Origin: Clarireedia homoeocarpa
Taxonomy: Eukaryota; Ascomycota; Leotiomycetes; Helotiales; Rutstroemiaceae
Reading direction: 5' to 3'
Length of the DNA: 64,000 bases
Assembly (NCBI GenBank): GCA_001465935.1
Contig: LNKV01000002.1
Location: forward strand, 806,001 to 870,000
Part shown: positions 46,215 to 58,560 of the stretch, in pieces
Layout: each line of letters starts with the position of its first letter
How positions within the stretch are numbered: the stretch's first letter is position 1
The notes under the pieces: generated by a model
The model's input: the letters and a program-made list of their open reading frames with translations, nothing else
Databases searched by the model: none
What the model was told of the DNA's origin: nothing
Made by a program: the position numbers and the translations under genes

Positions 46215-47736
46215 ATGCAAGGGATCGAGAATCATTATGCAGAGGACAGCTGCTTAAAAAACCCTATCGACGTCACTGCACCTAGTGCACACGTTGGTAC
46301 CAATACAAACGACAATGCTCGAGATTCGGGAATCTTCAAAAAAGCAGCAGCGGAGAATTCGGTGAACGATACCGCAGCTACCGACGGAAATCTCGAGAAA
46401 GGAATTGTCCCTAAAGATGGGCCGGGCTCCGGTTCAGATAATACTTCAGTTAGCGACCAGGAGAAGAACGACGAGTTCCCCGAGGGTGGCCTGAAGGCTT
46501 GGTCGGTTGTTCTTGGCTCGTTTTGTGGCTCGTTTTCCGTTTTCGGGATCATCAACAGCACAGCGGTGTTGGTTGAGTACCTCAGCACTCATCAATTGAA
46601 GGACTATAGTCCTAGTCAAATTGGATGGATCTTTGGACTTTCGCTGTTTTTGACCTTCTTTTGTGGTGCACCCATTGGACCTATCTTCGATGCTTATGGT
46701 CCACGGGTCCTCATCTTCAGCGGGAGTATCTTGTTGATTCTTTCTATGATGTTGTTGGGATTATGTACTGGTAAGTTGGCATTTCTCCATGCAATTAGAA
46801 CTTATACTGATTTTTGCAGAATACTGGCATTTCTTTATGGTATATAGTGTACTCAATGGAATTGGAGGCTGTTTGATAAATACTCCATGTATTGCTTCAA
46901 TTGGACACTATTTTCTCGTCAAACGAGGCAATGCCACAGGAATTGCAATGACTGCTGGGAGTATCGGTGGTATTATTTTCCCACTTATGCTCCAGCGTCT
47001 CTTCCCCATGGTTGGTTTTGCATGGGCAACGCGAATTCTAGGCTTCATCCTCGTATTCCTCCTCGTGATCGCCAATCTCCTTGTCAAAAGTCGATTGCCA
47101 AAGAAGAAAATCCCCAACATACGAAGTGTTCTTCCAGATATGACAGTCTTCAAAGACCTTCCTTTCTTCTTCGTCACCTTGGGCATCTTTCTCCTGGAAT
47201 GGGGAATCTTTGTTCCATTGACGTATATCACGCCCTATGTTGTTGCACATGGTCAATCTTCTGCCTTCGGCTACCAAATCATCGCCATTCTGAACGCTGG
47301 CTCATTCTTCGGTCGTTTCGGTGCAGGCTGGGCAGCAGATCTCATAGGTCGTCTCAACACTCTAATTATCTCTGTAGCACTGTGCGTGATCGCTTGTCTA
47401 GCACTCTGGTTGCCAGCCAGCAATTCGACAGCCATGGCCATAGTCTTCTCCATAATCTTCGGTGTCGTCAGCGGCAGCAACTTAAGTCTTAGCCCTGTGT
47501 GCGTCGGACAGATGTGTAAGACGGAGCATTATGGTCGATACTATGCTACTTGCTGGATGGTTGTTGCCTTCGGGACTTTGACTAGTTTGCCAATTGCTGG
47601 CCAGATTCTCACGGCAGGTGGAAAGGACTATACGGGATTGATTGTGTTTGCGGGGTTGTCTTATGCGCTGGCTGGATTCTTCCTTATTGTGGCTAGGGTT
47701 TTGGCTGTGGGATGGTCTTTGAAAACGATTTACTGA
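46215..47736 (+). CDS. MFS monocarboxylate-type transporter (MCT/SLC16-like)
   Basis: Two exons, 46215-46770 and 46820-47736, give 490 residues, joined as LGLCT|EYWHFFMVYSVL. The start is the ATG at 46215; the longer frame begins with GTG. After a 90-residue hydrophilic tail comes the fungal MCT signature PEGGLKAWSVVLGSFCG at helix 1, then FPLMLQRLFPMVGFAWATR and GRFGAGWAADLIGR (motif A-like loop), and twelve helices in all. Fungal members (Mch family) move monocarboxylates, riboflavin or other small acids, mostly by H+ symport or facilitation; substrate unknown. It lies 550 bases after the Zn2Cys6 gene on the same strand, which hints at a regulator-transporter pair. Confidence 0.92.
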
Positions 47737-47970
47737 TGAATGTATGGCAGTGATGATGGTAACGAATAGGTGGGAAGGAAAGTGGCGGTAAGGGGGCATA
47801 ATAAGGTCAGCGGGTGGCCTGGCTTGGGGCCTTGGGATAGGTACATTCTTTTATTCTTTGGTTGTGGAACAAACTGCGGAGCAATGGCTCCTTCACTATC
47901 TTTACATGATATCGTATACGCTCAGTCACTACCAAAATCTAATGGACTCTCGTTAACATCTCCGCTCGAC

Positions 47971-48367
47971 ATGAAGCGACTCATAATCTTGTTGGGACTG
48001 GCTTCTGCTATCTTCTGCTCCCTTGAACTAAATTGCTTGCGTAATATGGAGCAGTTGAATGCCCGCCGTGATGCGCCCAAAAACTTATTCGATTGTCCCA
48101 AAGTAGTTGGCAAACAATCGAATAGCAGAGTGAAGTTGTATGTAAGCTTTAAAGCCAAGTCCCCATCCCATGTCTTGTTACAGGACAGGAAAGGAGGGCG
48201 GGCACGGTGTCTACGTTTCCGCATACGACCGAGAACGCACTTTCTACCTTCGCGGTCCTCGAAAAACGCGCCAGGAGTTTCTCTATTTCTTCCATCCTCA
48301 CTTGACCAATTCTACCTCCCGTAACCAAGATTTTATACGTTCTTTTGCCCACCTCGGAACTTCCTAG
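47971..48367 (+). CDS. candidate small secreted protein (gene model uncertain)
   Basis: An ATG at 47971 opens a clear signal-peptide-like start (MKRLIILLGLASAIFCSLEL), then a hydrophilic segment with two Cys. An intron must follow near 48135-48183. With donor GTTGTA at 48135 and acceptor CAG at 48183, the frame runs on as TGKEGGHGVYVSAYDRE and LRGPRKTRQEFLYFFH to a stop at 48367 (about 115 residues). The better donor GTAAGC at 48142 gives a different, Arg-rich end at 48324 (about 103 residues). I do not recognise a family. The leader is the main support; the rest is inference. Confidence 0.35.
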
Positions 48368-48911
48368 CCTCTCCGCAACTTCCCATCGGTACGCGCCGCA
48401 TTCATCTCGTTCATCTTGTTCATCAACTCCGAGTACCGAGGAAGGGGGGAAGTTTTCCTCTTTCCACTGGCATGTACTTCCCTATCTGGATCTTTGTTCG
48501 CGTACAGTGTCTGCAAAGTTGCAGATAACCTACCACATTGGCGGTCAATCCGAGGGGATCTCTACGCCCTTGACAAAGCCACACTCTCGATCATCGAGGT
48601 CAATATCAGATTCATTGTCCCATGTCCTATTTTCTTGGAGCACGTGATTGTTATCAGATCTTCAGGACAAGTCGAGGGTCAGCCCGACAGTTTGACTACT
48701 GGTGGCTCCATCGAGTGCAGTTCCTTCGCGATGGCACCGCTTGATCTTGTTATCAAGTCCTTCTTTCCAGAACAATTTCATAATCCAAATAGCTCACTGG
48801 TCATCGGGCATAAACTGATATCCTATAGGATTCCCTTTCCGCCAAAGTCTACTTCCGCCTTTCCAACTCTCGAAACAACCTCCTCCTTCCAGCTAACCAC
48901 GCACCACCATC
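48368..48911. other. intergenic, promoter of the histone-fold gene
   Basis: Open frame 48416-48922 is Ser/Phe-rich without motif. A pyrimidine-rich run precedes the ATG at 48912. No gene called. Confidence 0.4.
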
Positions 48912-49887
48912 ATGCCTTATAGCTCCTCAGTCCTTCCGCCCCGCATTGAAGCGACTGGCACAACTCAATTGCCATGTAAGCAATAACCACCGTCTTTCCA
49001 ATCCCCCAGAAAAGACTAACTTTCACACAGTATCACGTGTCAAGAAGATAATTGGAGTTGATCAAGACATCCACATGTGTTCTAACAACGCTGCATTCGT
49101 CATAACGCTAGCTACCGTATGTTATATCTCACTACAATCTCTCCACTGGACTCAGCGAGTTAACTCCAACCACCAGGAAATGTTCATCCAATACCTTGCC
49201 GAATCCGGTCACAACGTAGTGAAATCCGAACGCAAACCCCGTCGAAACATCCAATACCGAGATCTCTGTACGCGTCCCTCCTACCCAGTCCCTCCCCTAT
49301 TTACCCCCCATCTTCCCCCATCCCGCCTTCTTCCCCAAACTAAACTAAACTAACCCTATCCCCTTCTCCTCCTCCCCACAGCCTCCGCAGTATCCCACAT
49401 CGACAACCTCGAATTCCTCAGCGACGTCATCCCCCGCACCATCCCCCTCAAAGCCATCAAAGCAAAGCACGCCCTCAAGACCCCTCTCATCCACACCAAC
49501 CCCGCCATCCACCCCTCTTCTTCCGTCAACCATCCCCCAAACGGCGATATTGTTGATTCCCCGCGCGGGATCGCCGTGCATGGGCTCCTTGAGTCTGCGC
49601 CTGCTCCCGTAGCCAATCCCAACCCCAACCCCAACCCCGTGAATACGGGCCCGGGTGCCAATGGTGCGCCAATGGGCTACATGAATGGATTTGTGGTGAC
49701 GAATCGAGTAATGGACCCGGCGGCGGCAGCAGCAAGGGAAGCAGAAGCAGCGAGTGCGAATGCGGAAGAAGACGCGGATCCGAATGCGCAGTTGAGGAAT
49801 GAGAGCCAGACGAATGGAGGAGATATGCATGCGGAGGGAAGTGGAAATGGGAATGCACATGCGGGGGAGGATGTTGAGATGAGTTAA
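48912..49887 (+). CDS. DPB3: histone-fold subunit of DNA polymerase epsilon (Dpb3/CHRAC-type)
   Basis: Four exons, 48912-48975, 49031-49116, 49177-49267 and 49382-49887, give 248 residues. The histone fold spans about residues 20-105: LPLSRVKKIIGVDQD, then SNNAAFVITLATEMFIQYLA, then KPRRNIQYRDLSSAV and FLSDVIPRTIPLKAI. This is the CBF/NF-Y-like arrangement of POLE4/Dpb3 and CHRAC subunits, which pair with a Dpb4-type partner in polymerase epsilon or in a chromatin remodeler. The C-terminal half is Asn/Pro-, then Ala/Glu-rich and disordered (NPNPNPNPVN). It is assigned to Dpb3 by motif; the CHRAC-type paralogue cannot be excluded. Exons are tiny, so ordinary gene finders may miss the start. 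Confidence 0.85.
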
Positions 49888-50412
49888 GGTGGTTCTGATA
49901 TGCGTGCTGACGTTTTTGTGTTGTCCTGAAATTGTATGCCCTAGGGGGCGCAAGGACGTTTTACTTTGCTGTATTGTTTAGATTCTTGTATCATGGTAGT
50001 GTTGGTATTTCGGCTTTCGGCATGGGTTGTGTACATATATACAATAGTAAAGTAGGCAGAAACTCAAGAAACCAAAGTCAAAGGTAGTAATTAGTGTTCA
50101 GAGCGTAATGAAGCTCTGATTGCCAGCATATCCCCCAGCTAGTTCAAGCCAGTGTAGAGCAATCCAATACTCGCAACCTCATGTGAACAAACTATCGACT
50201 CACATACACATGTATTGGTCTTTCAACAACGGAACAGAATTCCCATCCATACTTTTGTCTTTCTTCGAGAAGCCTGAAGCGCCATTTTGAATATGCATTT
50301 TGATATAGCTTGCCCATCTCCGTGCCACTCCATTCTTGTCTTCTCATGGTCTTGCTCGCCCAGTAGCAAATGGCGCATTTTCTCCGTTCATGCGATCTAT
50401 CCATTCAACCCT
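49888..50412. other. intergenic between convergent genes
   Basis: This is 3' space of the histone-fold gene (plus) and of the U2A' gene (minus). Nothing else is seen. Confidence 0.5.
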
Positions 50413-51590
50413 TTATTCCTCCATTTCATCCGCACCCTGTGCACCAGCTGGTACCCTCCCTTCATTCAACTCCTTCTCCAACCTAATAATCTCTTGTAGA
50501 CTCTTCGCATTCTTGATTAACTCTTCTACCTTTTTGCGTTCCTTATCTGTAAGCTTGACACGGTAATTTTTATTCGGTGCATTTGCAGATGTGCCATTAG
50601 CGGCGCTTGATGTGTCAAATGTTTTCGATTTGATGCCCATGATCTAAGAGGGTTTGATGTATTAGATTCTGGCAGAAAAGAGGAGAGGGAGGGAGAGGAT
50701 ATAGTATACCTTTGAAGCAAGAGCAGAAGGCTCTGCAGCAGTACCGAATAATTCCTGGGCTCTCTCCCGTTCGGCTTGCTTGACCTTCTTGTAATCGAGA
50801 AACCGTACACTGGGACAGCGGAAGAGGATCCATTCCCTATAATGCTGTTACGCTATCAGCAACCATCTCTCAGTTCCAGGGTCTCCCTCTTCTTTCCCTT
50901 CTCCCTATCCTCCCACTTTCCTCTCAATTTACCCTCCAATCTCCAAATGCCCCCAGAGATAAAGAAGGCCAACCTACCTCCTTCCTCGTAACCGGATTCT
51001 CCATCAGTACCAAACTCAACAACCGCCTAAACCCGCCCAGCACATCCAAATCCGCCAACTCATTAAAGTTATTCGCCGTCAGTACCAACGTCGTAAGATT
51101 CGGCAGCGAATTCGGTAAACTAGGCTGAATACTCGAGACGCGATTGTGCGCCAGCAGGAGCGTTCGAAGACGGGGCGAGAGCGGGAAGTTGCCTAGGGTT
51201 TGGATATCGTTGTCTGTGAAATCTATCGCGTCGTGTGGCTATGAAGGTCTCGTCATTAATAGCTCTCGACCCATGAAATTCAATTGACAGAAGGGCCAAA
51301 GCCCAGAGGAATAGCAGTTACATAAACAAGCAAGCAAGCAAACAAGCAAAGAAAGCAAAAGAAAAGAAGAACTCACACCCGCAACTCCCAAATTCTCAAC
51401 CGCGGGAATTTTATGTCCTGCAAACCACGCCAAAACGATTACCATATCAACGCAGCTCTTTCGTGTAGTATCATGTTCCTTTCAGGAAATTTTTTAAAAG
51501 CCAAAACGCACCTCGGAGATCTAGTTCGCGCTCTTTGAGCGGATTGAGGTATGAGAGCGAGTTTTGGATGAGTTCGGCTGTGAGTCTCAT
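50413..51590 (-). CDS. LEA1: U2 snRNP A' protein (leucine-rich repeats)
   Basis: Five exons, 51512-51590, 51377-51417, 50978-51238, 50710-50844 and 50413-50643, give 248 residues. The joins rebuild the family: ELDLRG|HKIPAVENLGVAG, DAIDFTDNDIQTLGNFP, ENPVTRKE|HYREWILFRCPSVRFLDYKKV, and SALASK|IMGIKS. The leucine-rich repeats (LRTLLLAHNRVSSI; LTTLVLTANNF) span residues about 40-140. The protein binds U2B'' and U2 snRNA stem-loop IV in the spliceosome and lies in the nucleus. One exon (51377-51417) is only 41 bases. The C-terminal 77 residues are a charged helix typical of fungal members. Confident call. Confidence 0.95.
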
Positions 51591-52110
51591 CTTTGCTGTT
51601 GTTGTGTTTGCTCGTGAGTTTGGCCTTTTGTCTTAGTTTTGCCGTGTATTGTAGCAGATGGTGGGGGAAGGGAGGTTCAATTTTATGTCGTGTATATAGA
51701 GAATCGGGGAGTCGACAATGCCGGGGTTTCAATGGTCGTGGTGGGTTGTGTATGAAGTGCTGTGTTAGAAATAGTTGACGAGGCTGATATCGAAATCCCC
51801 TCCACCGTCTAGAAATTATTTGTGAAGCTAGACAACGCTAATCCTCATCGGGCAATCACCTCTTTTGATAGCACTTTGGCTTAGATGTTGAATCAAGGCA
51901 TACGAATTGAGAATGAGTTTTTGGTGTCTATGCATTACATGATTTCTGTTACCGTATTGTATATATGAAGGAAGTAACTCCATAACCTATTCTTACATAT
52001 GCTCTTGCATCAACTATCTGACATGCCCATAAAAACAACCGCTCTTCATGCAAACTCCTTTCCCAAACTCCAATGGCTTCTCCCTCTAAATTTCCTTCCA
52101 CCATCAATGG
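51591..52110. other. intergenic: U2A' promoter and VPS15 3' flank
   Basis: No gene seen. It holds the promoter of the minus-strand U2A' gene and the terminator region of VPS15. Confidence 0.5.
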
Positions 52111-55100
52111 TCATTGAAAGACGAATATAACACCCCCTCTATCTACACTAACCATCATACCATAAGGACTTTCTAGCAACGCCACATCCAAAATCGAATC
52201 CAAGTGCGCCCTCAACAATTTCTGTCCTTGTAAAGAAATAACTGTACTCCTTGGCGCCTTCCCTGTAGCTTTGTTTCCCGGTTCTACTTTACCACCTTCC
52301 TTCCCTCTATTTCTTGTGCCCGGATTTGAGACCGTCGGGTTCTGTCTTGACACCTTTTCGCTGTTGAGTGTAAGGATAGGTGTAGGATGGGCCGTGTCGT
52401 ATGTAGGTTTGGGCTCATCAACCTCCAGGCCGCTCACAACCATTGAACTCTCAATGTTCGATAGATCCCAGAACCGTATCTTACGATCCGAGCCCCCAGT
52501 AATCATGAAACCATATTTAACATCACGGTTCTCATCGCGAGAGTCCGTTCCAGCAATCATTGCACGGATGCCGTAGTTTGAAGCGCCTGTTGTGGGCTCT
52601 AGTGCACCGGCAAAACGGCCCAACATACCCTCCGGGCGATCTTCATCAACTGGCCATGGCTCATAGTTCTTAGGAACATCTCGGCTTGATCCGGCGCGAT
52701 ACACTTCTCGGCATTGCGTTTTCTCCACGTCCCAGGTAGTCACCTCTCCCTGCCCACTACCGCCAGCGACACATACCCATCTTCCCCGACCCTTAGTTGG
52801 GTGGATCCGAATTCTGTATATAGGTGTAGCTCCAGGTACACCCCAAGCTTTTGCCCGTACCTTGAATCGCAGGTCCCAAAGGTCTAGAATACCATGGGAC
52901 GTTCCCAATAACAGCCAATTGTGTCTTCTGTCGATGCAAAAACAAGTTGGCGTCCCATGATGCACCGGATTCTCCAGTGTATAAAGAAGATTCATAGTTC
53001 TTAGGTCTATGGCCAGTACCCTTGATCGATTTGTAGCGACAAGTAGAATCGAGTTTACTTCTGATTTGAAATGCTCGGCCCAGACAGCGAATTCGTCTTT
53101 AGGTAACTGGTATTCGCGCAACAACCGTAACTTTCCATATCTTCCTACACCGCCGCTTTGCATGCAACCAACTTTGACGACATTAATACTTCCATCACTG
53201 CCGCAACTGACAAAAGAATGGGTTTGCTCTACGAAACACAATGCTGTGATCTTTGCATCGTTTGCATGTTTGTGAGTCTGCCTTGATCTAAATGCAACAT
53301 TTCGCTCAAGCCTTCCTGTATCCCACACTTTCACGCAACCATCATCACCACCAGTAAGAAAAAATACGTGGTCCGGAGCAACGGCTATATGATGAATGGG
53401 TCCGACATGCTCGGCAAAAGTGGCGACAAGAATGCCTTCCGGTCTCCATGATTTCTCAGTACCTTGATTGTTGCTTCTGGTGATGGCCCGACGCCGGCTC
53501 GATGGTGCTATCATGGGACCAAACTCGGCAACATCATTTGGAAAATTATCCACATACATAGCATCAAGCATTTTCAATATGTTTGGATCATTGCCGGAAT
53601 ATGAATGTGCAGCTCTGAACCGAATCTGATCCTTAATGCCTTCCGGATCTTTAGCCACAACTGGTGGAGATCGCTGAGGTGAGGATTGCGAAAAAGGTCC
53701 TTCGACCTTACCAAAAGCATTGGTTGACGTGGTGCCCGTTTCGGGTGTACCTTTGCCGGATTCTTTACGGTTCATCAGAGTCATTGCGGAAGATCGATGA
53801 CGAATGCCTCGACCAGTGTCTTTGGAGTTGATTGACGCTGTTCCTAGTAAGGAGGCTGTCTCGTCGTCGCTCAGCTTGCCTGTATCCGCTGTGCCTGGAC
53901 GGTTGAGAGAGGCCTTCCTTGGAGTACCATCTGATCTAGGAGTTGGTGTATCTAAAGGAGATAAAAGTCCAGGTGACAAGAATGGAGATAGCGCATCTAT
54001 GCCATTTGTGGTGAGTGCACTGGATCTTGCCTTGTGGGTGTTAAGTGCGGAAATTCTTCGTTTGGAAATCGAATCGTCAATTGTCGTAGAGGCATCCAGT
54101 AAAGCATCGGCAATAGAATGTTGTTCTCCGTTACCTTCTAAACCGTTATTGATTTGCCGCGGCGGTTCTTCAGTGATCTGCTCATCAAACATTACCGTTT
54201 GGGGGGTAATATGAAAGCTTCGCAGGTTGATAACATTGTTGAGATAAGATTGATGCTGCGGTCCTTCCCTAGTTTTGGACGGCGCAACTCGCCAGATATA
54301 TTCTCTTAGAGCAAGCAATTTGAACTCGTCCTCATGGGTCATCCCGATGGTTCGAAGCCTTGTCAGCCATTGTTCATCTTCTTCATTTTTTGGGATCCTC
54401 TGCAAGACAAGAGTGCCTGTATCCTTCTTGGCAAGGGTGGGTCCGAAGCTGCTTGAGTCAAATGAGAATGTTCGCAGTTGATTGACAGGCTTCCAAAACG
54501 TTCCCCTATCCACCTTCAGCGCCCAGTTGATAGCCATATCAAGAACCGGCCTTGAAAGTGGTTTCTTCAGCGCATCGAGCAATGCCAGTTCTGTGAAATT
54601 AGTCACTGGAGTCTTGAGATATGGTCGGATCAATGGCGCAATTATGCATTGGTTGTCGGCACTTGAAAGGAACACAGTTGCTGATGATAAGAAATTGGTT
54701 GCTGCCTCTCTAATCCAGATGTTTGGGTGCATGGTAAAGCGGCTGACAACGTCCACCATTTCCCAAATTTTTGAACGTTGAAAGAGTCCCAATGCCGCCA
54801 TATCTGCAAAGGAATGAAGAACACTTCTTACCACAAATTCCTCTGGATCAGTCAAAGCCTGGACCATGAGTGGTAGTATGAACTCTTCAAGACTAGTACC
54901 GCCGAGGAAAGTTGCTACGCCTACGATAGTTTCAAAGAAGGCGCACTTTAACATCCAGTTGCGGTCATTTAAATAAGTGTTGAGATGGCTCAGAATGATA
55001 TCATTCGAATCCGCTGTACCGAAGAACATGCACAACTCGGGAACTGAGCCTAAGAAAGCTCTCTTCACAGCGGAATCGTTATCTGTAATCAGAGCCTTTG

Positions 55101-56849
55101 TATGTGCTTCAAAAAGATCAATAATCTCGTTGCGAGCGTTGTCATAAAGCCCCTGGAACGGCGCTTCTCCATTCGTAGCATCGTCCGCATCTGGATCTGT
55201 CGTAGGAAGTGATCCATCGGCTCTCAGAGTTGCTACCATGTCAAGAAATCTTGACGCGGAGGTTGCAAGGCTACCAAGACACGCGGCATACGTCGCTCGT
55301 ACCAGAGGGCTCGGCTCGGTCGGTGAGCCCGGTAGGAATACTAGCATCCGAGGGAGGACATATTCCGGAAATACATGTGCATTCACCGGTGATACTACCG
55401 TAACTAACGCCATCAATTGCGTTACTGTACGAATGGCAGCAACCTTAACAAGCTCTGACTTGTCATTCAGCAAAGTCATGATATATGGCAACACTCGATC
55501 AAGTTTAGCTTCGTCTGTGAGCCGTTCGGCGAATGCAAGTAGAATGTCACAAGCCCGTATCTTCGCCGTAGCTCTTGCAGTATTCCGCATGGATGAAACA
55601 ACCAAAGTTAGGAATATCAAAGTCCCATCATCAACAGGGCGTCTACCTAGGACTGAGGCTTGGTGCTCATTATTCGGTATATTTAAATGCACAGGAAACA
55701 GCTGTAAGCCAGGTCCGTTAGATAATTGCTTAGCAGGCACTACTTTTTCGTTTTCGTAACCTAGAAAGTATGATATTTTGTCGAAATCGTAGTAAATCCG
55801 GTCTATTCGGTCATCAGCCTCTCCAAGGTTGGTCAATGGGCCAGATATTGGTCTTCTTCCGGATGATGGATCTGTAATTAGGCCCATATATTGATGAAGA
55901 AAGCTGTAAAAGTAGTCTGGGAAGACTTTCTTTCTCCAAAATTGCAGATATTCCTCTGCTGAATATCTAGATTCGGGGCTCAGCTGTATCATATGTGCTA
56001 CCATTTCTCGTACATCTTTGTCCGTTATGCGATCGAGCAATGAGCTGACTGGATTGTATTCTCCTCTACGGTACTGGTATAGTTGACTGAGAGTAAATAT
56101 AGGAGTCTCTAGAAATAACTCTGCAATCACACAGCCAGCACTGAACACGTCCATTGCCCAAGTAATGGGCGCTTTTGGATCTGGAGTTTCTCCAGTAGCT
56201 ACGAAACGCTCCGGAGCCACATAACATGTTCTTCGCCCAGCTGTATCGAAGTAATAAGAAAAATCAGCTGGGTTATCTTCCGGTAATGTTGTAGGCTTAA
56301 ACGATGACGAGAAGTCCGACAGATAGAGCCAATTCCATGAGGTCACCAGTGTGTTTTCCGTTTTGATGTCTCCATGAAATACATCCCGAGCATGACAGTC
56401 GCGCACAGCACATAAAAGTTGATATGCAAGCCACTTCTTCTCGATATCCTCCAAAAATGGTCTTGTGCTCATGCGATCGTAGAGAGAACTATACAGGTAC
56501 TGTCGAACAAGGTATCCATTTGTCTCGGTTTCGATAACTCGCTGGTACGCAAGCGCATTAGGTACATCGACTAGAGCTTTCCTTTCCCCTGCGACCGGTA
56601 TCAGCATAGCATCGTAAGGATTTCAAGGGCCTCCATACGGATGATCTTCTTCCTGTATTGCTTCAAGTCCATCGCATATGGTTTGACAACAACCTTCACA
56701 AGAACAACTCCATCCTGACTGCGAGCGCGAATACTCTTCATGAATCTCGCAGTCCCCATAGACTTTTCATAGACCAGATCTGCGAACTCTGGGACATCGA
56801 TGCCCGCAGAGCCCGCAGACAGTGTAGTGAGGGAGAAGCCTTGTCCCAT
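52111..56849 (-). CDS. vps15: VPS15 protein kinase-like regulator of Vps34
   Basis: Two exons, 56639-56849 and 52111-56588, joined across a 50-nt intron (KKII|RERKALVDVPNAL), give 1562 residues. The order is classical: N-myristoylation start MGQGFS; kinase-like domain (residues about 25-320) with an unusual HGDIKTENTL catalytic loop and a SDFSSSF in place of DFG; HEAT repeats (about 380-900); a Ser/Pro-rich linker; and WD40 repeats in the last about 480 residues, ending VSVDRGGVIFVFQ. Vps15 anchors and activates the PI3-kinase Vps34 for vacuolar sorting and autophagy, on endosomal membranes. The altered DFG motif is a family trait, not damage. The short first intron would look like a frameshift if missed. 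Confidence 0.97.
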
Positions 56850-57353
56850 TGTTGCAACGGATTAGAGGTCATCTAGGTGAACCCATTGATGTGGAACATA
56901 TAATACGCTTGAAGCTTCGCAGAGCTGCACCACAGTTGTTTTTACCTGTCCTCAAACCGGGCGTCGCTCAGGGTTATCGTGAATCATCTGTGGTTGTGTA
57001 ACAGTCTCGCGCAGTAACTATTTGCGCGGTGACCGATTTACGGTAGTTCTAGACAGCGGTCGGCAGCCTGCCGATATTCCTCGACTTAAACAATGACTAA
57101 GCTAAGCTCCCCACCATTTGAAGGGGGATCTGAGTCTCATGGCTGGTTACCGACAGCAGAATATTGTTACTTGATAATCATAATTTCATTGATGGTCTGG
57201 TAATTCTACAACGCCTTAGATGGTTTCACATGGTATTTGTTTTTGTCCACCAAATAACTCCGGCAATTGAGCTCGCCCCCAGTATGCCTCCAAATGTTTA
57301 TGAATCGACTTTGAATATTTCCTCCACACTCCGAGAACACGTTCTCAGTGAAC
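56850..57353. other. intergenic: VPS15 promoter
   Basis: Roughly 500 bases between two minus-strand genes; it should contain the VPS15 promoter. No motif stands out. Confidence 0.5.
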
Positions 57354-57970
57354 TCATGCAGCTCCCTTCTTCTTCAAAATAGCCTCTTCTTCCTCTCTCA
57401 ATTCTTGGTCAATCTTAGCGCCCTTGCTAGGCTCATTGCCGTGCATCCTGGCCTAGAGTGGCAACGTATCAGTATCGGGTACAGGTGGATTGGCTTGGGT
57501 ATATGACGAAATATGAGATCGCGAGAGGGCAGAATCGGTGGTGCATTTATGTACATGTGACTAGTCGCGCAACTAGAACATGGCAAGGGGCTTCGAAAAC
57601 TTACTGGAGCAGTAGCATCCTTTTGCGACAACCTGGCTTCCTCACTTATTGGCTCTGGTTCATTCTGACGCTGCGATACTGGTCAGTATGCTTGATCGGC
57701 TTCTAATGAAGCAGTCTGGAAAACTTACCTTCTCCTCGCGTTCTAGCCTGTTTGCGATGGATCGCTCATCCTCTAGTCCAAATTGTTAAGATCAAGACGA
57801 CGTTGAGCGGAAATATCTTCAATCTTACTGGAATCGTTTGGAAGATGGCTATTCTCCTTCCCCTCGTGGAATCTGTTCTCCTTCTTCTGTTGTTCGATCT
57901 CTGATTGAGGAATGTTCTTCTGATCACCGTCCTCGTAGATTTGAGAGCTGCCGACGTTGGAAGAGGCCAT
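57354..57970 (-). CDS. small hydrophilic protein of unknown function (conserved-looking)
   Basis: Four exons, 57829-57970, 57729-57772, 57605-57670 and 57354-57452, give 116 residues. They are joined in frame with consensus sites; the first intron is 56 nt, GTAAGA..CTTAAC..CTAG. The protein is charged and helical: NRFHEGKENSHLPNDS, then DERSIANRLEREEKRQ, then ARMHGNEPSKGAKIDQ and EEEAILKKKGAA. The RMHGNEPSKGAKID segment has the look of a strongly conserved motif, but I cannot name the family. If intron 1 is retained, the frame continues to a TAG that is itself the intron's 3' splice site, giving a 65-residue form ending LDLNNLD. So intron retention would truncate the product neatly. Confidence 0.75.
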
Positions 57971-58387
57971 TTTGAATAGAATTGGCTGGGGATATGTGGT
58001 AAAATTGATGTAGTGAAATTAAATTGGATTACAGAATCGTGTGAGTGTGAATTGTATGAATGTATGAAGAAATGGATGCAAGTCGTGTGAAGGAGTGGTG
58101 TCGCGGTTATGAAATACTTCGAACCAACAGATAGATACGTCATAAGTTTTTATACCCCTCCAAGCTTGTGTGGGAGCTCAAAAAAAAAAAGACGTCACTG
58201 ACCCGATGTAAGGTACCCGCTCACCTCGAGAAAATACTTAAGAGCTACTTAGATCTTGTCAACAATCGGTAGGATCGTGATATCGAAAGTGCTTAAAGTC
58301 CTGTTTGGTGTTACCAAGATTGTCTTCAATGTGACTATCCTCTCTCCGCCTCCCTCTCGCGCCTGAGCAGCGTAAGATTACCTGAGG

Positions 58388-58425
58388 CATGGTGATGCAT
58401 GGTGATGATGTATGGTGATGATGTT
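58388..58425. repeat. ATGGTGATG tandem repeat
   Basis: About four imperfect 9-13 base units of ATGGTGATG(ATG). Confidence 0.6.
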
Positions 58426-58539
58426 GTTTCTTCTTAATACCTTCTCTTTGGGAATGTTGTATAAACAGTTTTCGATATGTTTATGTTTACATCTGTTGAC
58501 AAACTTACTTTGTACAGAGATGTTGCATGTTATATGTTG

Positions 58540-58560
58540 CACGGAACACGGAACACGGAA
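58540..58560. repeat. CACGGAA heptamer x 3
   Basis: Three exact copies of CACGGAA in tandem. Confidence 0.75.

Noticed and set aside
49345..49953. 202-codon minus-strand frame over the histone-fold gene
   Set aside because: Antisense of the coding exon 4, with no independent motif or upstream exon.
56589..56638. Apparent frameshift between VPS15 N-terminus and kinase body
   Set aside because: This is a 50-nt intron; removing it gives the continuous sequence RERKALVDVPNAL expected of the family.
57766..57830. Apparent one-base frameshift in the small gene at 57.8 kb
   Set aside because: A 56-nt intron with consensus donor, branch-like CTTAAC and CTAG acceptor restores the frame, so no mutation is needed.
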